Shown in pieces: positions 54,319 to 63,757 of a stretch of 64,000 nucleotides of DNA (position 1 is its first letter; each line of letters begins with the position of its first letter). Origin of the DNA: Aphodosoma sp051870875 (GTDB taxonomy: Bacteria > Bacteroidota > Bacteroidia > Bacteroidales > Paludibacteraceae). Below the pieces are notes generated by a model. It was given only the letters and a program-made list of their open reading frames with translations, was not told the DNA's origin and did not search any database. The stretch spans positions 17,222-81,221 of the forward strand of contig JBJECG010000059.1 in the NCBI GenBank assembly GCA_051870875.1. Direction: 5' to 3'. The position numbers and the translations under genes were made by a program.

Positions 54319-55608
54319 ATGAACATTCTCATAGCATCAATCGTCGTACTTGGTATCATTGGTTTAGTATCGGCCGTAGTGCTCTTTTTCGTGGCAAAGA
54401 AATTCAATGTGGAAGAAGACCCGCGCATAGATCAGGTGGAAGCCGTGCTGCCAGGTGCCAATTGCGGAGGTTGCGGATATCCGGGATGCCGCGGTTTTGC
54501 CGACGCCTGCGTAAAATCAGATTCGCTTGACGGCAAACTATGCCCAGTAGGCGGGCAGACGGTAATGACAAAAGTAGCCGGCATACTGGGCCTGACTGCC
54601 GGAGAAGCCACGCCTAAGGTGGCTGTCGTACGATGCAGCGGCACATGCACTGCACGCCCCCGCACTTCACATTTCGACGGTACCAAAAGCTGCGCAATAA
54701 TCACCCAACTGTATGCGGGGGAAACAGGATGCTCGTATGGCTGTGTTGGTTACGGAGACTGTGAGGCAGCGTGCAATTTCGATGCAATACATGTCAACCA
54801 AGCCACCGGACTGCCGGAAGTGGACGAGGAAAAATGCACCGCCTGCGGAGCCTGCGTCAAGGCATGCCCCAAAAGAGTGATAGAACTCCGCAACAAGGGA
54901 CCCAAGAACCGCCGTGTCTACGTGTCATGTATCAACCGCGACAAAGGCGCAACAGCCCGCAAAGCATGTTCGGCAGCCTGCATCGGCTGCGGAAAATGCG
55001 CAAAAGCATGTCCGTTCGGAGCTATCACCGTTGAAAACAACATAGCTTACATAGATTTCGAAAAATGCCGTCTGTGCCGCAAATGCGTAACAGTATGCCC
55101 GACAGGGGCAATCCACGATGTAAATTTCCCGACCCCGGCTCCTGCCCCAGAGAAAAAAGCTGCCGCTCCACAAAATCCGGAACATCCTGAAACCGCGAAA
55201 GCAGATGCCGTAAAAACAGAAACGGAAACAATAACAATAGAACCTATTGTAAAGGAAACGACAAAAACAATTGTTGTAGAAGCAGAAGCTGCCAAACATG
55301 AATCTGCAATAACCAAAGAACAAACTATAGCAGAGCCGAAAACAAAGAGCGGAGAAAGATCGGAAATTGAAACAGACAAGCCTGCCGACGGAGAAGGACA
55401 TGCTGAAATCCAACCTGCAGAGAAAGAAAAACCGGTAAAAACAGCAGAACCTGCAACCGGTACCCAAGCGATTCCGATAATAAATGACGACCTCGATGTC
55501 AACTCACTGATACCGGACGAACTCCGCGTGAAGCCACGCGAGAAAGCCAAAGAGGTAAAACCGGAAACACCCACCCAATCTGTAGAAATGCCTACACTGG
55601 ATTTCTGA
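54319..55608 (+). CDS. rnfB: Electron transport complex subunit RnfB
   Basis: A 429-residue iron-sulfur subunit. An N-terminal membrane span leads to the first [4Fe-4S] motif GANCGGCGYPGC; later clusters sit in CTACGACVKACP, CIGCGKCAKACP and CRLCRKCVTVCP. Rnf couples ferredoxin oxidation to NAD reduction while pumping ions. The last 150 residues or so (Pro/Lys/Glu/Thr-rich, PAPEKKAAAPQNPEHP onward) are a low-complexity tail longer than in most RnfB. Operon order here is BCDGEA. Confidence 0.95.
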   Translation: MNILIASIVVLGIIGLVSAVVLFFVAKKFNVEEDPRIDQVEAVLPGANCGGCGYPGCRGFADACVKSDSLDGKLCPVGGQTVMTKVAGILGLTAGEATPKVAVVRCSGTCTARPRTSHFDGTKSCAIITQLYAGETGCSYGCVGYGDCEAACNFDAIHVNQATGLPEVDEEKCTACGACVKACPKRVIELRNKGPKNRRVYVSCINRDKGATARKACSAACIGCGKCAKACPFGAITVENNIAYIDFEKCRLCRKCVTVCPTGAIHDVNFPTPAPAPEKKAAAPQNPEHPETAKADAVKTETETITIEPIVKETTKTIVVEAEAAKHESAITKEQTIAEPKTKSGERSEIETDKPADGEGHAEIQPAEKEKPVKTAEPATGTQAIPIINDDLDVNSLIPDELRVKPREKAKEVKPETPTQSVEMPTLDF

Positions 55609-55652
55609 AACGCCAATCCGAATAAAACAACGACGACGAAAACACCAACAAT

Positions 55653-56987
55653 ATGAAAACATTCTCAATCGGGGGTGTCCACCCCAAAGATCAGAAGATA
55701 TCTGCCAACCGAGAGATAACCGACATACCTCTTCCCGAACGCGCCGTCATCCATGTCAACCAACACATAGGGGCACCGGCCTCGCCTATAGTGGCAAAAG
55801 GCGACAAAGTAAAGACAGGACAGCTGATAGCCAAAGCATCGGGTTTCGTCAGTGCCAACATACACTCGCCATTCAGCGGCACAATAGAAAAGATAGATAC
55901 AGCTACAGATGCATGGGGTTTGCCTACGCAAGGCATATATATAAAGGTGGAAGGTGACGAATGGGATCCGTCAATCATACGCGATGACACGGTAGACCGT
56001 ATATGTACGCTCAAACCGGAAGAGATAGTCCGAATGGTAGCCGATGCCGGTATAGTTGGCCTTGGAGGAGCATGCTTCCCTACCCACGTCAAACTGTCCA
56101 TCCCTCCTACTGCCAAAGCTGAAGTATTGGTTGTAAACGGTGTGGAATGCGAACCTTATCTGACTTGTGACCACCGTCTTATGCTCGAACATGCCGAGGA
56201 AATTTTCGTTGGTATCACCATAATCATGAAGGCAATCGGAGTGGAGCGTGCAGTAATCGGCATAGAAAGCAACAAACGCGATGCCATAGAACTGATGAAA
56301 CGGATTGCAACCCGTCATTTCGGAGTGGAAGTCTGTCCTCTGAAAATGCACTATCCGCAAGGAGGAGAAAAACAACTCATAGAGGCCACCATAGGACGTC
56401 AGGTACCATCGGGAGCACTACCTATAGCCGTAGGTGCAGTAGTGCAGAATGTCGCCACATGCTTTGCAGTGTATGAGGCTGTACAGAAACACAAACCTCT
56501 TTTCGAACGCATAGTAACCGTAACCGGTCCGGAAGTGTCAAATCCGGGCAATTTCAGGGTACGTTTCGGCACTCCGATAGAAAACATAATAGCTGCGGCC
56601 GGCGGGCTTCCCATGAATACAGGCAAAGTGATATCAGGAGGACCTATGATGGGCCGTGCCGTGTCGGACATTACCTCCACTTCGTCAAAGCGCATATCGG
56701 GACTGCTCATATTACCTCAAAGCATGTCAATCCGCAAGCCGGAAGAAAACTGCATACGTTGTGGAGCCTGCGTCAATGCCTGCCCTATGGCATTGGAGCC
56801 ATACCTGCTCATCAACCTCAGCCGCAACAAAATGTGGGACAGACTCGAACGCGAACGCATAACGGACTGTATAGAATGCGGCTGCTGTCTCTATTCCTGT
56901 CCTGCACACCAGCCTTTGCTTGACCATATACGTTACGGCAAAGCTACGGTAAACAACATCATACGCACACGCAACCAAAAGAAATGA
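55653..56987 (+). CDS. rnfC: Electron transport complex subunit RnfC
   Basis: A 444-residue flavo-iron-sulfur subunit with the NADH/flavin-binding domain (GGACFPTHVKL is the nucleotide-site signature) and two [4Fe-4S] motifs: CIRCGACVNACP and CIECGCCLYSCP. It is expected to pass electrons between the NADH site and RnfB. It lies 44 bases after rnfB. Confidence 0.95.
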   Translation: MKTFSIGGVHPKDQKISANREITDIPLPERAVIHVNQHIGAPASPIVAKGDKVKTGQLIAKASGFVSANIHSPFSGTIEKIDTATDAWGLPTQGIYIKVEGDEWDPSIIRDDTVDRICTLKPEEIVRMVADAGIVGLGGACFPTHVKLSIPPTAKAEVLVVNGVECEPYLTCDHRLMLEHAEEIFVGITIIMKAIGVERAVIGIESNKRDAIELMKRIATRHFGVEVCPLKMHYPQGGEKQLIEATIGRQVPSGALPIAVGAVVQNVATCFAVYEAVQKHKPLFERIVTVTGPEVSNPGNFRVRFGTPIENIIAAAGGLPMNTGKVISGGPMMGRAVSDITSTSSKRISGLLILPQSMSIRKPEENCIRCGACVNACPMALEPYLLINLSRNKMWDRLERERITDCIECGCCLYSCPAHQPLLDHIRYGKATVNNIIRTRNQKK

Positions 56988-57062
56988 GCTGAACCATACG
57001 TACTACTGTATGTCAGACGACAATATCCTTGTAAACCCAATATTAAAAATATACCAAACAAT

Positions 57063-58079
57063 ATGCTTACATTATCTCCGGCTCCACATATCCACAGCGG
57101 CGACAGCGTCAGTCGCAGAATGTCAAATGTGGTCATAGCACTCATACCGGCATACTTGGCATCGCTCTATTACTTCGGATTCGGTGCACTATGCGTAAGT
57201 ATCATATCCATAGTGTCATGTCTGCTTTTTGAGTACCTTATACAGCGTTTCATACTGAAAGGGGAAAACACACTTGGCAACATGTCAGCTCTCGTCACCG
57301 GTATGCTGCTGTCATTCAACCTGCCGTCGAATCTGCCTTGGTGGATTGTGGTCATCGGTGCGCTGGCAGCGATAGGTGTCGGCAAAATGACATTCGGCGG
57401 ACTCGGCAACAACCCCTTCAACCCGGCCCTTGTCGGCCGCGTGTTCCTGCTCATATCATTCCCGGCCCAAATGACTACTTGGCCCCGCCCCATACCGGTC
57501 AATCTGGATTTCAACTATTTCGATGCAGAAAGCGGAGCAACCACACTTTCAATCATAAAAGAAGGGCTGCCTGACAAAATGTCCACATATCTGGATATGC
57601 TCTACGGCTCCACCGGAGGATCGCTCGGCGAAGTGAGTGCACTGGCACTGCTCATCGGGTTCGTATATCTGCTGGCCACACGTACCATTTCATGGCACAT
57701 ACCGGTATCAATACTCGCCACTGTGACCGTATTCACAGGAGTGTTCTGGCTGACAGACTCAATATCATTCGTTGACGGTACAATGCAATACAGCTATTCC
57801 AGAATATATGCCGACCCGCTTGTACATCTGCTCAGCGGCGGCATGCTGCTCGGTGCCATATTTATGGCCACCGACTACGTGACTTCGCCGATGACACATT
57901 GCGGCCAGGTGATTTACGGCATAGGCATAGGCATCATCACCTGTGTCATCCGCCTGTGGGGAGCCTATCCTGAAGGCATGTCATTTGCCATCCTCATAAT
58001 GAACGCAGCCACACCGCTTATCAACAATTATATAAAACCCCGCCGCTACGGCGAAAAGATAAAACAGGCAAAAGCATGA
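57063..58079 (+). CDS. rnfD: Electron transport complex subunit RnfD
   Basis: A 338-residue membrane protein with ten or so spans. The covalently bound FMN site is marked by SGATTLS (about residues 160-166). It works with RnfG and RnfE/A in ion movement. The stop overlaps the rnfG start in an ATGA. Confidence 0.95.
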   Translation: MLTLSPAPHIHSGDSVSRRMSNVVIALIPAYLASLYYFGFGALCVSIISIVSCLLFEYLIQRFILKGENTLGNMSALVTGMLLSFNLPSNLPWWIVVIGALAAIGVGKMTFGGLGNNPFNPALVGRVFLLISFPAQMTTWPRPIPVNLDFNYFDAESGATTLSIIKEGLPDKMSTYLDMLYGSTGGSLGEVSALALLIGFVYLLATRTISWHIPVSILATVTVFTGVFWLTDSISFVDGTMQYSYSRIYADPLVHLLSGGMLLGAIFMATDYVTSPMTHCGQVIYGIGIGIITCVIRLWGAYPEGMSFAILIMNAATPLINNYIKPRRYGEKIKQAKA

Positions 58080-58840
58080 AAAGATTAGAGTCAACTTTTC
58101 CGAACATGGTGGTGGTACTCACGCTCATCACCGTCATAGCAGCAAGTGGCCTCGGAGCCATGCACATGGTAACGGAAGAGCCGATAGCAGCTGCAAAACA
58201 GGCAAAACAAGAAGCTGCCATACGCGAGGTGCTGCCTCCGTATGACCATGTGGATACCGCCATAGTGGTCAACGAGCAGAAAGTGTTCAGGGCTTTCGAT
58301 GCTGACGGCAAGATAGTGGGTCTTGCCATCGAATCATGGGCTGTAGGGTTCGGCGGAAACATAAAAGTGATGGTAGGTATCGACAACACAGGAAAGATAG
58401 TCAACTACTCGCTGCTTGAACACGCCGAAACACCGGGGCTGGGTTCAAAACTGACAGACTGGTTCAAGGTGCGTTCCGATATACGCAATACAAGTATAGC
58501 CAACCGCCCGCTGACCGTAAGTAAAGACGGGGGTGAATTTGACGCCATAACAGCAGCAACCATATCATCGCGGGCTTTCCTCAATGCGATAAACAAGGCC
58601 GCCGAAACATACATGATGTGTTTCGACAATGCGATGTCGGCACACCCCGACGCTTTTTCCGAAGCCACGACACTGCTCGAACGCCGTCTGCGACAGAAAC
58701 AGTCAGACAGCACTCACACAGAAAACATGACTGATGAGACTCCGACTGCCGACACTGCGCAAACCGGTAGCCGGCAGACTGAAGCGACCGGTGTACCTGC
58801 AACCGACAGTATTAACGCCGTAAATCCGACAATACAATGA
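58076..58840 (+). CDS. rnfG: Electron transport complex subunit RnfG
   Basis: A 254-residue flavoprotein anchored by an N-terminal span (VVVLTLITVIAASGLGAM). The periplasmic domain has the FMN-bearing Thr in DAITAATISS. The final 50 residues (TENMTDETPTADTAQTGS...) are a Thr/Glu-rich tail beyond the domain core, uncommon in the family. Both ends overlap neighbours by 4 bases (ATGA), so translation is coupled to rnfD and rnfE. Confidence 0.94.
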   Translation: MKRLESTFPNMVVVLTLITVIAASGLGAMHMVTEEPIAAAKQAKQEAAIREVLPPYDHVDTAIVVNEQKVFRAFDADGKIVGLAIESWAVGFGGNIKVMVGIDNTGKIVNYSLLEHAETPGLGSKLTDWFKVRSDIRNTSIANRPLTVSKDGGEFDAITAATISSRAFLNAINKAAETYMMCFDNAMSAHPDAFSEATTLLERRLRQKQSDSTHTENMTDETPTADTAQTGSRQTEATGVPATDSINAVNPTIQ

Positions 58841-59427
58841 ACTATTTCAAAACTTTTACCAACGGATTGCTGAAAGAGAATCCGGTATTTGTACTGATGC
58901 TCGGCATGTGCCCGACATTGGGAACCACCACATCGGCACTCAACGGCATGAGCATGGGTCTGGCAACCACATTCGTACTGCTTTGCTCAAACGTAGTCAT
59001 TTCGTTGCTTAAGAACCTTATACCCGACAAAGTGCACATACCAGCATATATCGTCATCATTGCAGCATTCGTCACCATAGTACAGATGGCTATGGAGGCA
59101 TATCTCCCGGCTCTCTACAGTTCGCTCGGACTGTTCATACCGCTTATAGTGGTCAACTGTATAGTACTCGGCCGTGCAGAGTCATTTGCAGCCAAGAACA
59201 ATGCCATGGCATCGCTCATGGACGGACTTGGCATCGGGTTGGGTTTTACTGTCGGGCTGACAATTCTCGGTACAGTACGCGAATTTATCGGTACTGGCGC
59301 AGTATTCTCGCTCCGTGTATTCCCCGAAAACTACGGCATGCTCATCTTCGTACTTGCACCGGGAGCTTTCATTGCATTGGGTTATCTGATAGCCGTCATA
59401 AACAGTTTCAAGACCAAAAAACAATAA
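58837..59427 (+). CDS. rnfE: Electron transport complex subunit RnfE
   Basis: A 196-residue six-span membrane subunit related to RnfA and NqrD. Signatures FVLMLGMCPTLGTTTSA and GLGIGLGFTVGLTILGTVRE are present. The ATG overlaps the rnfG stop. It forms the ion channel with RnfA. Confidence 0.94.
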   Translation: MNYFKTFTNGLLKENPVFVLMLGMCPTLGTTTSALNGMSMGLATTFVLLCSNVVISLLKNLIPDKVHIPAYIVIIAAFVTIVQMAMEAYLPALYSSLGLFIPLIVVNCIVLGRAESFAAKNNAMASLMDGLGIGLGFTVGLTILGTVREFIGTGAVFSLRVFPENYGMLIFVLAPGAFIALGYLIAVINSFKTKKQ

Positions 59428-59439
59428 ACCAATACTGAT

Positions 59440-60015
59440 ATGAGCTACTTTCTAATCGTAATCACAGCCATATTCGTCAACAATATAGTGTTGTCGCAGT
59501 TCCTCGGTATCTGTCCGTTTCTCGGCGTATCGAAAAAGCTTGATACCGCATTGGGTATGTCGGCTGCCGTCATGTTTGTAATGACCATTGCCACCATCTG
59601 CACCTATCTGCTCCAGACATACGTGCTTGAACCCCTGCATATAGAATATCTGCAAACCATCTCATATATACTGGTGATTGCGGCCTTGGTGCAGCTGGTA
59701 GAAATTATCCTGAAAAAAATATCACCTGCACTATATCAGGCTCTCGGTGTATTTCTGCCGCTGATTACCACCAACTGTACCATCCTCGGTGTAGCTATAA
59801 TGGTGATACAGAAAGATATGAATATGCTTGAGAGTGTGGTGTTCGCTTTCTCTACCGCCATCGGATTCGGACTGGCACTGGTACTGTTTGCCGGACTTCG
59901 CGAACAGCTCTCACTCACCAAACTGCCTAAAGGCATGGAAGGCATGCCTACGGCACTCATCGTAGCCGGACTGCTTGCAATGGCATTCATGGGCTTTTCT
60001 GGCGTAGGCCAATAA
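59440..60015 (+). CDS. rnfA: Electron transport complex subunit RnfA
   Basis: A 191-residue six-span membrane subunit, paralog of RnfE. Motifs NNIVLSQFLGICPFLGV and TTNCTILGVAIMVIQKDMN match the family. It lies 12 bases after rnfE and ends the operon. Confidence 0.94.
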   Translation: MSYFLIVITAIFVNNIVLSQFLGICPFLGVSKKLDTALGMSAAVMFVMTIATICTYLLQTYVLEPLHIEYLQTISYILVIAALVQLVEIILKKISPALYQALGVFLPLITTNCTILGVAIMVIQKDMNMLESVVFAFSTAIGFGLALVLFAGLREQLSLTKLPKGMEGMPTALIVAGLLAMAFMGFSGVGQ

Positions 60016-60045
60016 GCCTTTTTGCAAAATTTACAATATCATTGA

Positions 60046-60090
60046 CAGAAGCGGTGTGTCACCCCGATTTTTCAAGGCACACCGCTTCTG
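60046..60090 (+). terminator. Inverted repeat after rnfA
   Basis: CAGAAGCGGTGTG (60046-60058) pairs with CACACCGCTTCTG (60078-60090) over 13 bp with a 19-base loop. No U-tract follows, so termination is not certain; it directly precedes the nucleoside phosphorylase gene. Confidence 0.5.
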
Positions 60091-60108
60091 GTGTTAACAC
60101 CATTTCCC

Positions 60109-60978
60109 ATGTCACGGATAATAGAACCTTCAGAACTGATAATCAATGCCGACGGCAGCATATTTCATCTGCATGTACGGCCTGAACAGATAGCCACTAC
60201 CATCATCCTTGTCGGCGACCCCGACCGCGTGGATCTGGTAGCACGGCATTTCGACAACATAGAGTGCAACATCCGAAGCCGCGAATTCCATACAATCACC
60301 GGCATGTACCGCGGCAGACGTATCTCATGCGTGTCGCACGGCATAGGTTGCGACAATATCGACATCGTAGCTACCGAACTCGATGCGCTCGTCAATGTCG
60401 ACTTCGGCACACGCCAGGTAAAACCCGGACATACCACACTCACCATGGTACGCATCGGGACATCGGGAGGGTTGCAACCATCGTGCCCTGTCGGCTCGTA
60501 TGTAGTATCGGAAAAGTCTATGGGATTCGACGGACTGCTCAACTATTACGAAACACCCGAAGGTTTCTTCGACACCGATACCGAACAGGCATTCATGGCT
60601 CATACCGGCTGGAACAAACGCCTCGCCACACCATACGTAGTAAGTGCCGATGCCGATCTGGTCACCCGTATCGGACACGACATGATACGAGGCATAACCA
60701 TCTCCGCCCCCGGATTCTACGGCCCGCAAGGACGCTACGTCCGCATCCGCCCCGCCGACATGCACCTGAATGAGAAAATCATGTCGTTCTCATACCACGG
60801 TATGCAAATAACCAATTTCGAAATGGAAAGTTCGGCTTTGGCCGGACTGTCGGCACTGCTCGGCCACAAAGCCATGACCGTATGCGCCATCATCGCCGGC
60901 CGCGTAGACCACAACATGAACACTGACTATAAAGGATCGATGGAAGACCTGATTGACAAAGTATTGGACAGGATATGA
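60109..60978 (+). CDS. Uridine phosphorylase-type nucleoside phosphorylase
   Basis: A 289-residue protein of the NP-I (PNP/UDP) fold. The phosphate-binding GDPDRVDLV and the IGTSGGLQPSCPVGSY and NFEMESSAL segments fit the family. It splits nucleosides with phosphate for salvage. I use ATG 60109; the GTG at 60091 would lie inside the inverted repeat region. Uridine versus other nucleoside preference is not readable. Confidence 0.9.
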   Translation: MSRIIEPSELIINADGSIFHLHVRPEQIATTIILVGDPDRVDLVARHFDNIECNIRSREFHTITGMYRGRRISCVSHGIGCDNIDIVATELDALVNVDFGTRQVKPGHTTLTMVRIGTSGGLQPSCPVGSYVVSEKSMGFDGLLNYYETPEGFFDTDTEQAFMAHTGWNKRLATPYVVSADADLVTRIGHDMIRGITISAPGFYGPQGRYVRIRPADMHLNEKIMSFSYHGMQITNFEMESSALAGLSALLGHKAMTVCAIIAGRVDHNMNTDYKGSMEDLIDKVLDRI

Positions 60979-61035
60979 GAAACATTGGCCCGGTCAGCCG
61001 ATACCATACTGAAAAACTATCTGTACAGAAAAAAA

Positions 61036-61089
61036 TGCGTTCCGAAACTGCACTGTCAGGTCTGCCTGACAGTGCAGTTTCGGAACGCA
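61036..61089. terminator. Perfect 25-bp hairpin terminator
   Basis: Arms 61036-61060 and 61065-61089 pair over 25 bp with loop TCTG, flanked by AAAAAAA on one side and ATTTT on the other. It sits between the phosphorylase gene (plus) and the small lipoprotein (minus) and can serve both. Confidence 0.9.
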
Positions 61090-61195
61090 ATTTTCGTAAT
61101 TAAAGGAGATTCATCAGCGATGCAGGTTTAACGGCCAGTCTTGAGATAAGCATCATTTGCCTAATACCATACACCACACTATTCAAAAAAACGTC

Positions 61196-61555
61196 TTACT
61201 TCACGCGACGGAATTGCATTGACTCAAAACCCCAATCGGCATCATAAGCAGAAACTTCCAGCTTCTTATCTGTAAGTTCATCTATATCAAATATGGATGC
61301 GTCAATTCCAAATCTTAAGGTGAGTTCGTCTTTGTTTATCTTCCAAGTTCCATTAGATACCACATAATCTTCATAATAATCACTATAATACCTCTCACTA
61401 AAACTACCATCATCGAGGAATTTCCATGTATAGTCATTGTCATAATTGACCCATTCACCGACTATAAGTTTTTCATTTTTAGATTCACAAGAAGTCAAGA
61501 CACACGACAATGCCAGAAAAAGCACTGCCGCAAAGGAATAAATGCATTTTTTCAT
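61196..61555 (-). CDS. Small lipocalin-like lipoprotein
   Basis: A 119-residue protein. The signal peptide ends in the lipobox VLTSC, so Cys 23 is probably lipidated. The mature part reads IVGEWVNYDNDYTWKFLDDG, then a Tyr/Asp-rich loop and a run of strands ending FESMQFRRV, like the lipocalin-type domain of many small Bacteroidales lipoproteins. Role unknown. Confidence 0.7.
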   Translation of the reverse strand: MKKCIYSFAAVLFLALSCVLTSCESKNEKLIVGEWVNYDNDYTWKFLDDGSFSERYYSDYYEDYVVSNGTWKINKDELTLRFGIDASIFDIDELTDKKLEVSAYDADWGFESMQFRRVK

Positions 61556-61626
61556 TTCTGTAAAAATTTAATTAGTTTAGTTGGTTGGTTGATTTTTGTA
61601 GTCCGAAATAGCTGTGTGCAGACAAT

Positions 61627-61784
61627 AAAAAAACGTGGACTAAAACTGTGTATCTGTTTCTATGAGGTATCGCCAAACACCGTGCTATCAAATACAAGTA
61701 AAAGCCCACGCCGAAAACGACGTGAGCATCAACTTTTACTCGTGATAGCTTCCGATTGAAAATTGGCGATTTTACATAGAAACA
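61627..61784 (-). ncRNA. Rod-shaped non-coding RNA, 6S-like candidate
   Basis: On the minus strand the sequence folds into one long interrupted hairpin. Helices, given as plus-strand positions: outer 61656-61664/61775-61783 (9 bp), 61669-61676/61763-61770 (8 bp), 61684-61690/61743-61749 (7 bp), 61697-61703/61734-61740 (7 bp) and inner 61704-61713/61718-61727 (10 bp) closed by a four-base loop. In the inner helix two pairs are U-G on the minus strand but would be C-A mismatches on the plus strand, so the RNA is read from the minus strand. The largest internal loop (12 and 6 or 7 bases) is placed as in 6S RNA. A TAGCTTTG box lies just upstream and a T7 run ends it. End positions are estimates. 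A leader for the lipoprotein gene is the alternative. Confidence 0.65.
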
Positions 61785-61790
61785 CGAATA

Positions 61791-61798
61791 CAAAGCTA
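61791..61798 (-). promoter_or_regulatory. -7 box for the structured RNA
   Basis: On the minus strand this reads TAGCTTTG, fitting TAnnTTTG. Transcription starting about 7 bases on would begin exactly at the outer helix. No TTTG -33 element at 19-20 bases. Confidence 0.55.
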
Positions 61799-62041
61799 AC
61801 GCTTATTTATTATATGTCTTTTGTCCGATATGTTACATAGGCTTCTATATTTTATGGTTTTCAGCGGCAAAAATACAAAAAAGAAAAAGAAACGCCAAAT
61901 TTACCCTTGGATAACATTGTAAAATTGCCCGATATGCGTCTGGCACAATTAAGAACCGGGCAAACAAAGGTCTAAACAGCAAACAGAATTTAGCCTGACC
62001 AATCCGAAACGAAACAATTATTAAGTGATAGGAATAATGTT

Positions 62042-62073
62042 ATTGTCATTTCCAGATAAAATTCGTATCTTTG
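62042..62073 (+). promoter_or_regulatory. Promoter for mnmE
   Basis: ATTG at 62042-62045, a 20-base spacer, then TATCTTTG at 62066-62073, with a leader of about 75 bases to the mnmE ATG. Confidence 0.65.
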
Positions 62074-62154
62074 TTACAGTGTATTCCTTCTTCAAAAGAA
62101 TTACAGATTACAAAAAGGCTCTACAGTATTCTATCCACATTGTTTCATAAAACT

Positions 62155-63564
62155 ATGCAAACAACAAACGCAACAATAGCTGCAATATCTACGGCATCAG
62201 GTACAGGAGGAATAGCCGTTATCCGCATCAGCGGAGAAAAGGCGTTCGCCATTGCAGATACCGTTTTCCGCCCCGCCCGCAAGGGCAAAGCAATTGCCTC
62301 GGCCAAAGCATACACCATGATTTACGGCACTCTGTTCGACCCCGCCACAGGCAATGACATTGACGAGGTGATAGCTGCCATATTCCATGCGCCGCATTCA
62401 TTTACTGGTGAAAACGCAGTGGAAATATCGTGCCACGGATCGATGTATGTTCAACAGGAGATACTGCGGGTGCTGATTGCGGCCGGTTGTAGAATGGCAG
62501 CGGCCGGTGAATTTACACAGCGGGCTTTTGCCAACGGACGCATAGACCTCTCGCAAGCCGAAGCCGTTGCCGACCTCATCAGTGCACGTTCGGCAGCGGC
62601 ACACCGCGTAGCTTTCAACCAGATGCGCGGCGGTATATCTTCACGGCTCGAAGAGTTACGGCGTAAATTACTGCACATCACATCATTGCTCGAACTTGAA
62701 CTTGATTTTTCAGACCATGAAGAGTTGGAATTTGCCGACCGCACCGAACTGCAGCACCTTGCGGCCGAGATCGAGCAGCAAATATCCGCTATAATGCAAT
62801 CATTTGCCACAGGCTCGGCCATCAAAGAAGGCATCCCTGTAGCAATAGTCGGTGAAACCAATGCAGGCAAATCCACCTTGTTAAATCTGCTGGTCGGCGA
62901 CGAACGCGCCATAGTATCGGACATCCACGGCACAACGCGCGACGTTATAGAAGATACTGCCATCATCCGCGGCCACCTCTTCCGTTTTATCGACACGGCA
63001 GGTCTTCGCCAGACAACTGACATTGTAGAAAACCTCGGAATAGAACGTACATATTCCATGATCGAACGTGCCCAGATAATCATCTGGATGGTAGATTCCA
63101 CTGCCGTCACCGAACACGTCGAATGGCTTGCCGAACGTATCCTCCGCCGTGCCGACGGCAAACCTGTCATCATCGCACTCAACAAATCCGACCGCCTCAG
63201 TAGCGAAGAATCCGGCATTCTGCGCAGTCTGTTCTCCAACTACAACGCCACAATAATCGAAATTTCCGCAAAACAACGCCACAACACCGATACTCTCATA
63301 GACCAGCTCTGCCAAACAGCCAATATCGACGACAACGCAGGCAATGACATCATCATCACCAACGCCCGCCATTACGAAGCGCTCGGCAACGCCCACAACT
63401 CCGTCAAAGCCGTCACAGCCGGTCTCGCTTCCGACATTCCATCCGACCTTATAGCCCAGGATCTCCGCGAATGCCTCCACCACCTCGCCGAAATCACCGG
63501 CGGAGAAATCACCACCCCAGAAATCCTTTCAAACATCTTTTCTCACTTTTGCATCGGCAAATGA
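62155..63564 (+). CDS. mnmE: tRNA uridine-5-carboxymethylaminomethyl(34) synthesis GTPase MnmE
   Basis: A 469-residue GTPase that, with MnmG, modifies the wobble uridine of several tRNAs. The N-terminal formyl-THF-binding domain is followed by a helical region and the G-domain (GETNAGKST at about 233-241, DTAG, NKSD), and the protein ends with the conserved CIGK. ATG 62155 is used; the longer frame upstream would contain the promoter. The 3' end of mnmE is a known insertion point for islands in other bacteria, and an accessory-type gene begins about 390 bases downstream here. Confidence 0.96.
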   Translation: MQTTNATIAAISTASGTGGIAVIRISGEKAFAIADTVFRPARKGKAIASAKAYTMIYGTLFDPATGNDIDEVIAAIFHAPHSFTGENAVEISCHGSMYVQQEILRVLIAAGCRMAAAGEFTQRAFANGRIDLSQAEAVADLISARSAAAHRVAFNQMRGGISSRLEELRRKLLHITSLLELELDFSDHEELEFADRTELQHLAAEIEQQISAIMQSFATGSAIKEGIPVAIVGETNAGKSTLLNLLVGDERAIVSDIHGTTRDVIEDTAIIRGHLFRFIDTAGLRQTTDIVENLGIERTYSMIERAQIIIWMVDSTAVTEHVEWLAERILRRADGKPVIIALNKSDRLSSEESGILRSLFSNYNATIIEISAKQRHNTDTLIDQLCQTANIDDNAGNDIIITNARHYEALGNAHNSVKAVTAGLASDIPSDLIAQDLRECLHHLAEITGGEITTPEILSNIFSHFCIGK

Positions 63565-63605
63565 TGGCTTGTAAACAGCCATAACCAACCATAAGCAATT
63601 AGAAG

Positions 63606-63630
63606 AAAGTCGCTGATAGCCAGCGACTTT
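63606..63630 (+). terminator. Terminator after mnmE
   Basis: AAAGTCGCTG pairs with CAGCGACTTT (10 bp, loop ATAGC), followed by a T-rich TCTTTTTAT. Confidence 0.8.
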
Positions 63631-63757
63631 TCTTTTTATGTGGTTTTCAGTCAAATCTGATTGGTTGCGGATTTCCAGCATCATTTTGTACCATAATTCT
63701 ACCGCCGAACAAATACGCGGACACTTCGCACTCATCATTGCGACATCTTAGGCACGA

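Larger units (their letters stand above)
61556..62154. other. Long gap holding a structured RNA and the mnmE promoter
   Basis: The 600 bases hold the predicted rod-shaped RNA on the minus strand (61627-61784), its -7 box and the mnmE promoter. I see no protein gene. Confidence 0.6.

Noticed and set aside
61572..61793. 73-residue minus-strand frame across the structured RNA
   Set aside because: It coincides with the helices of the predicted RNA and has no protein features.
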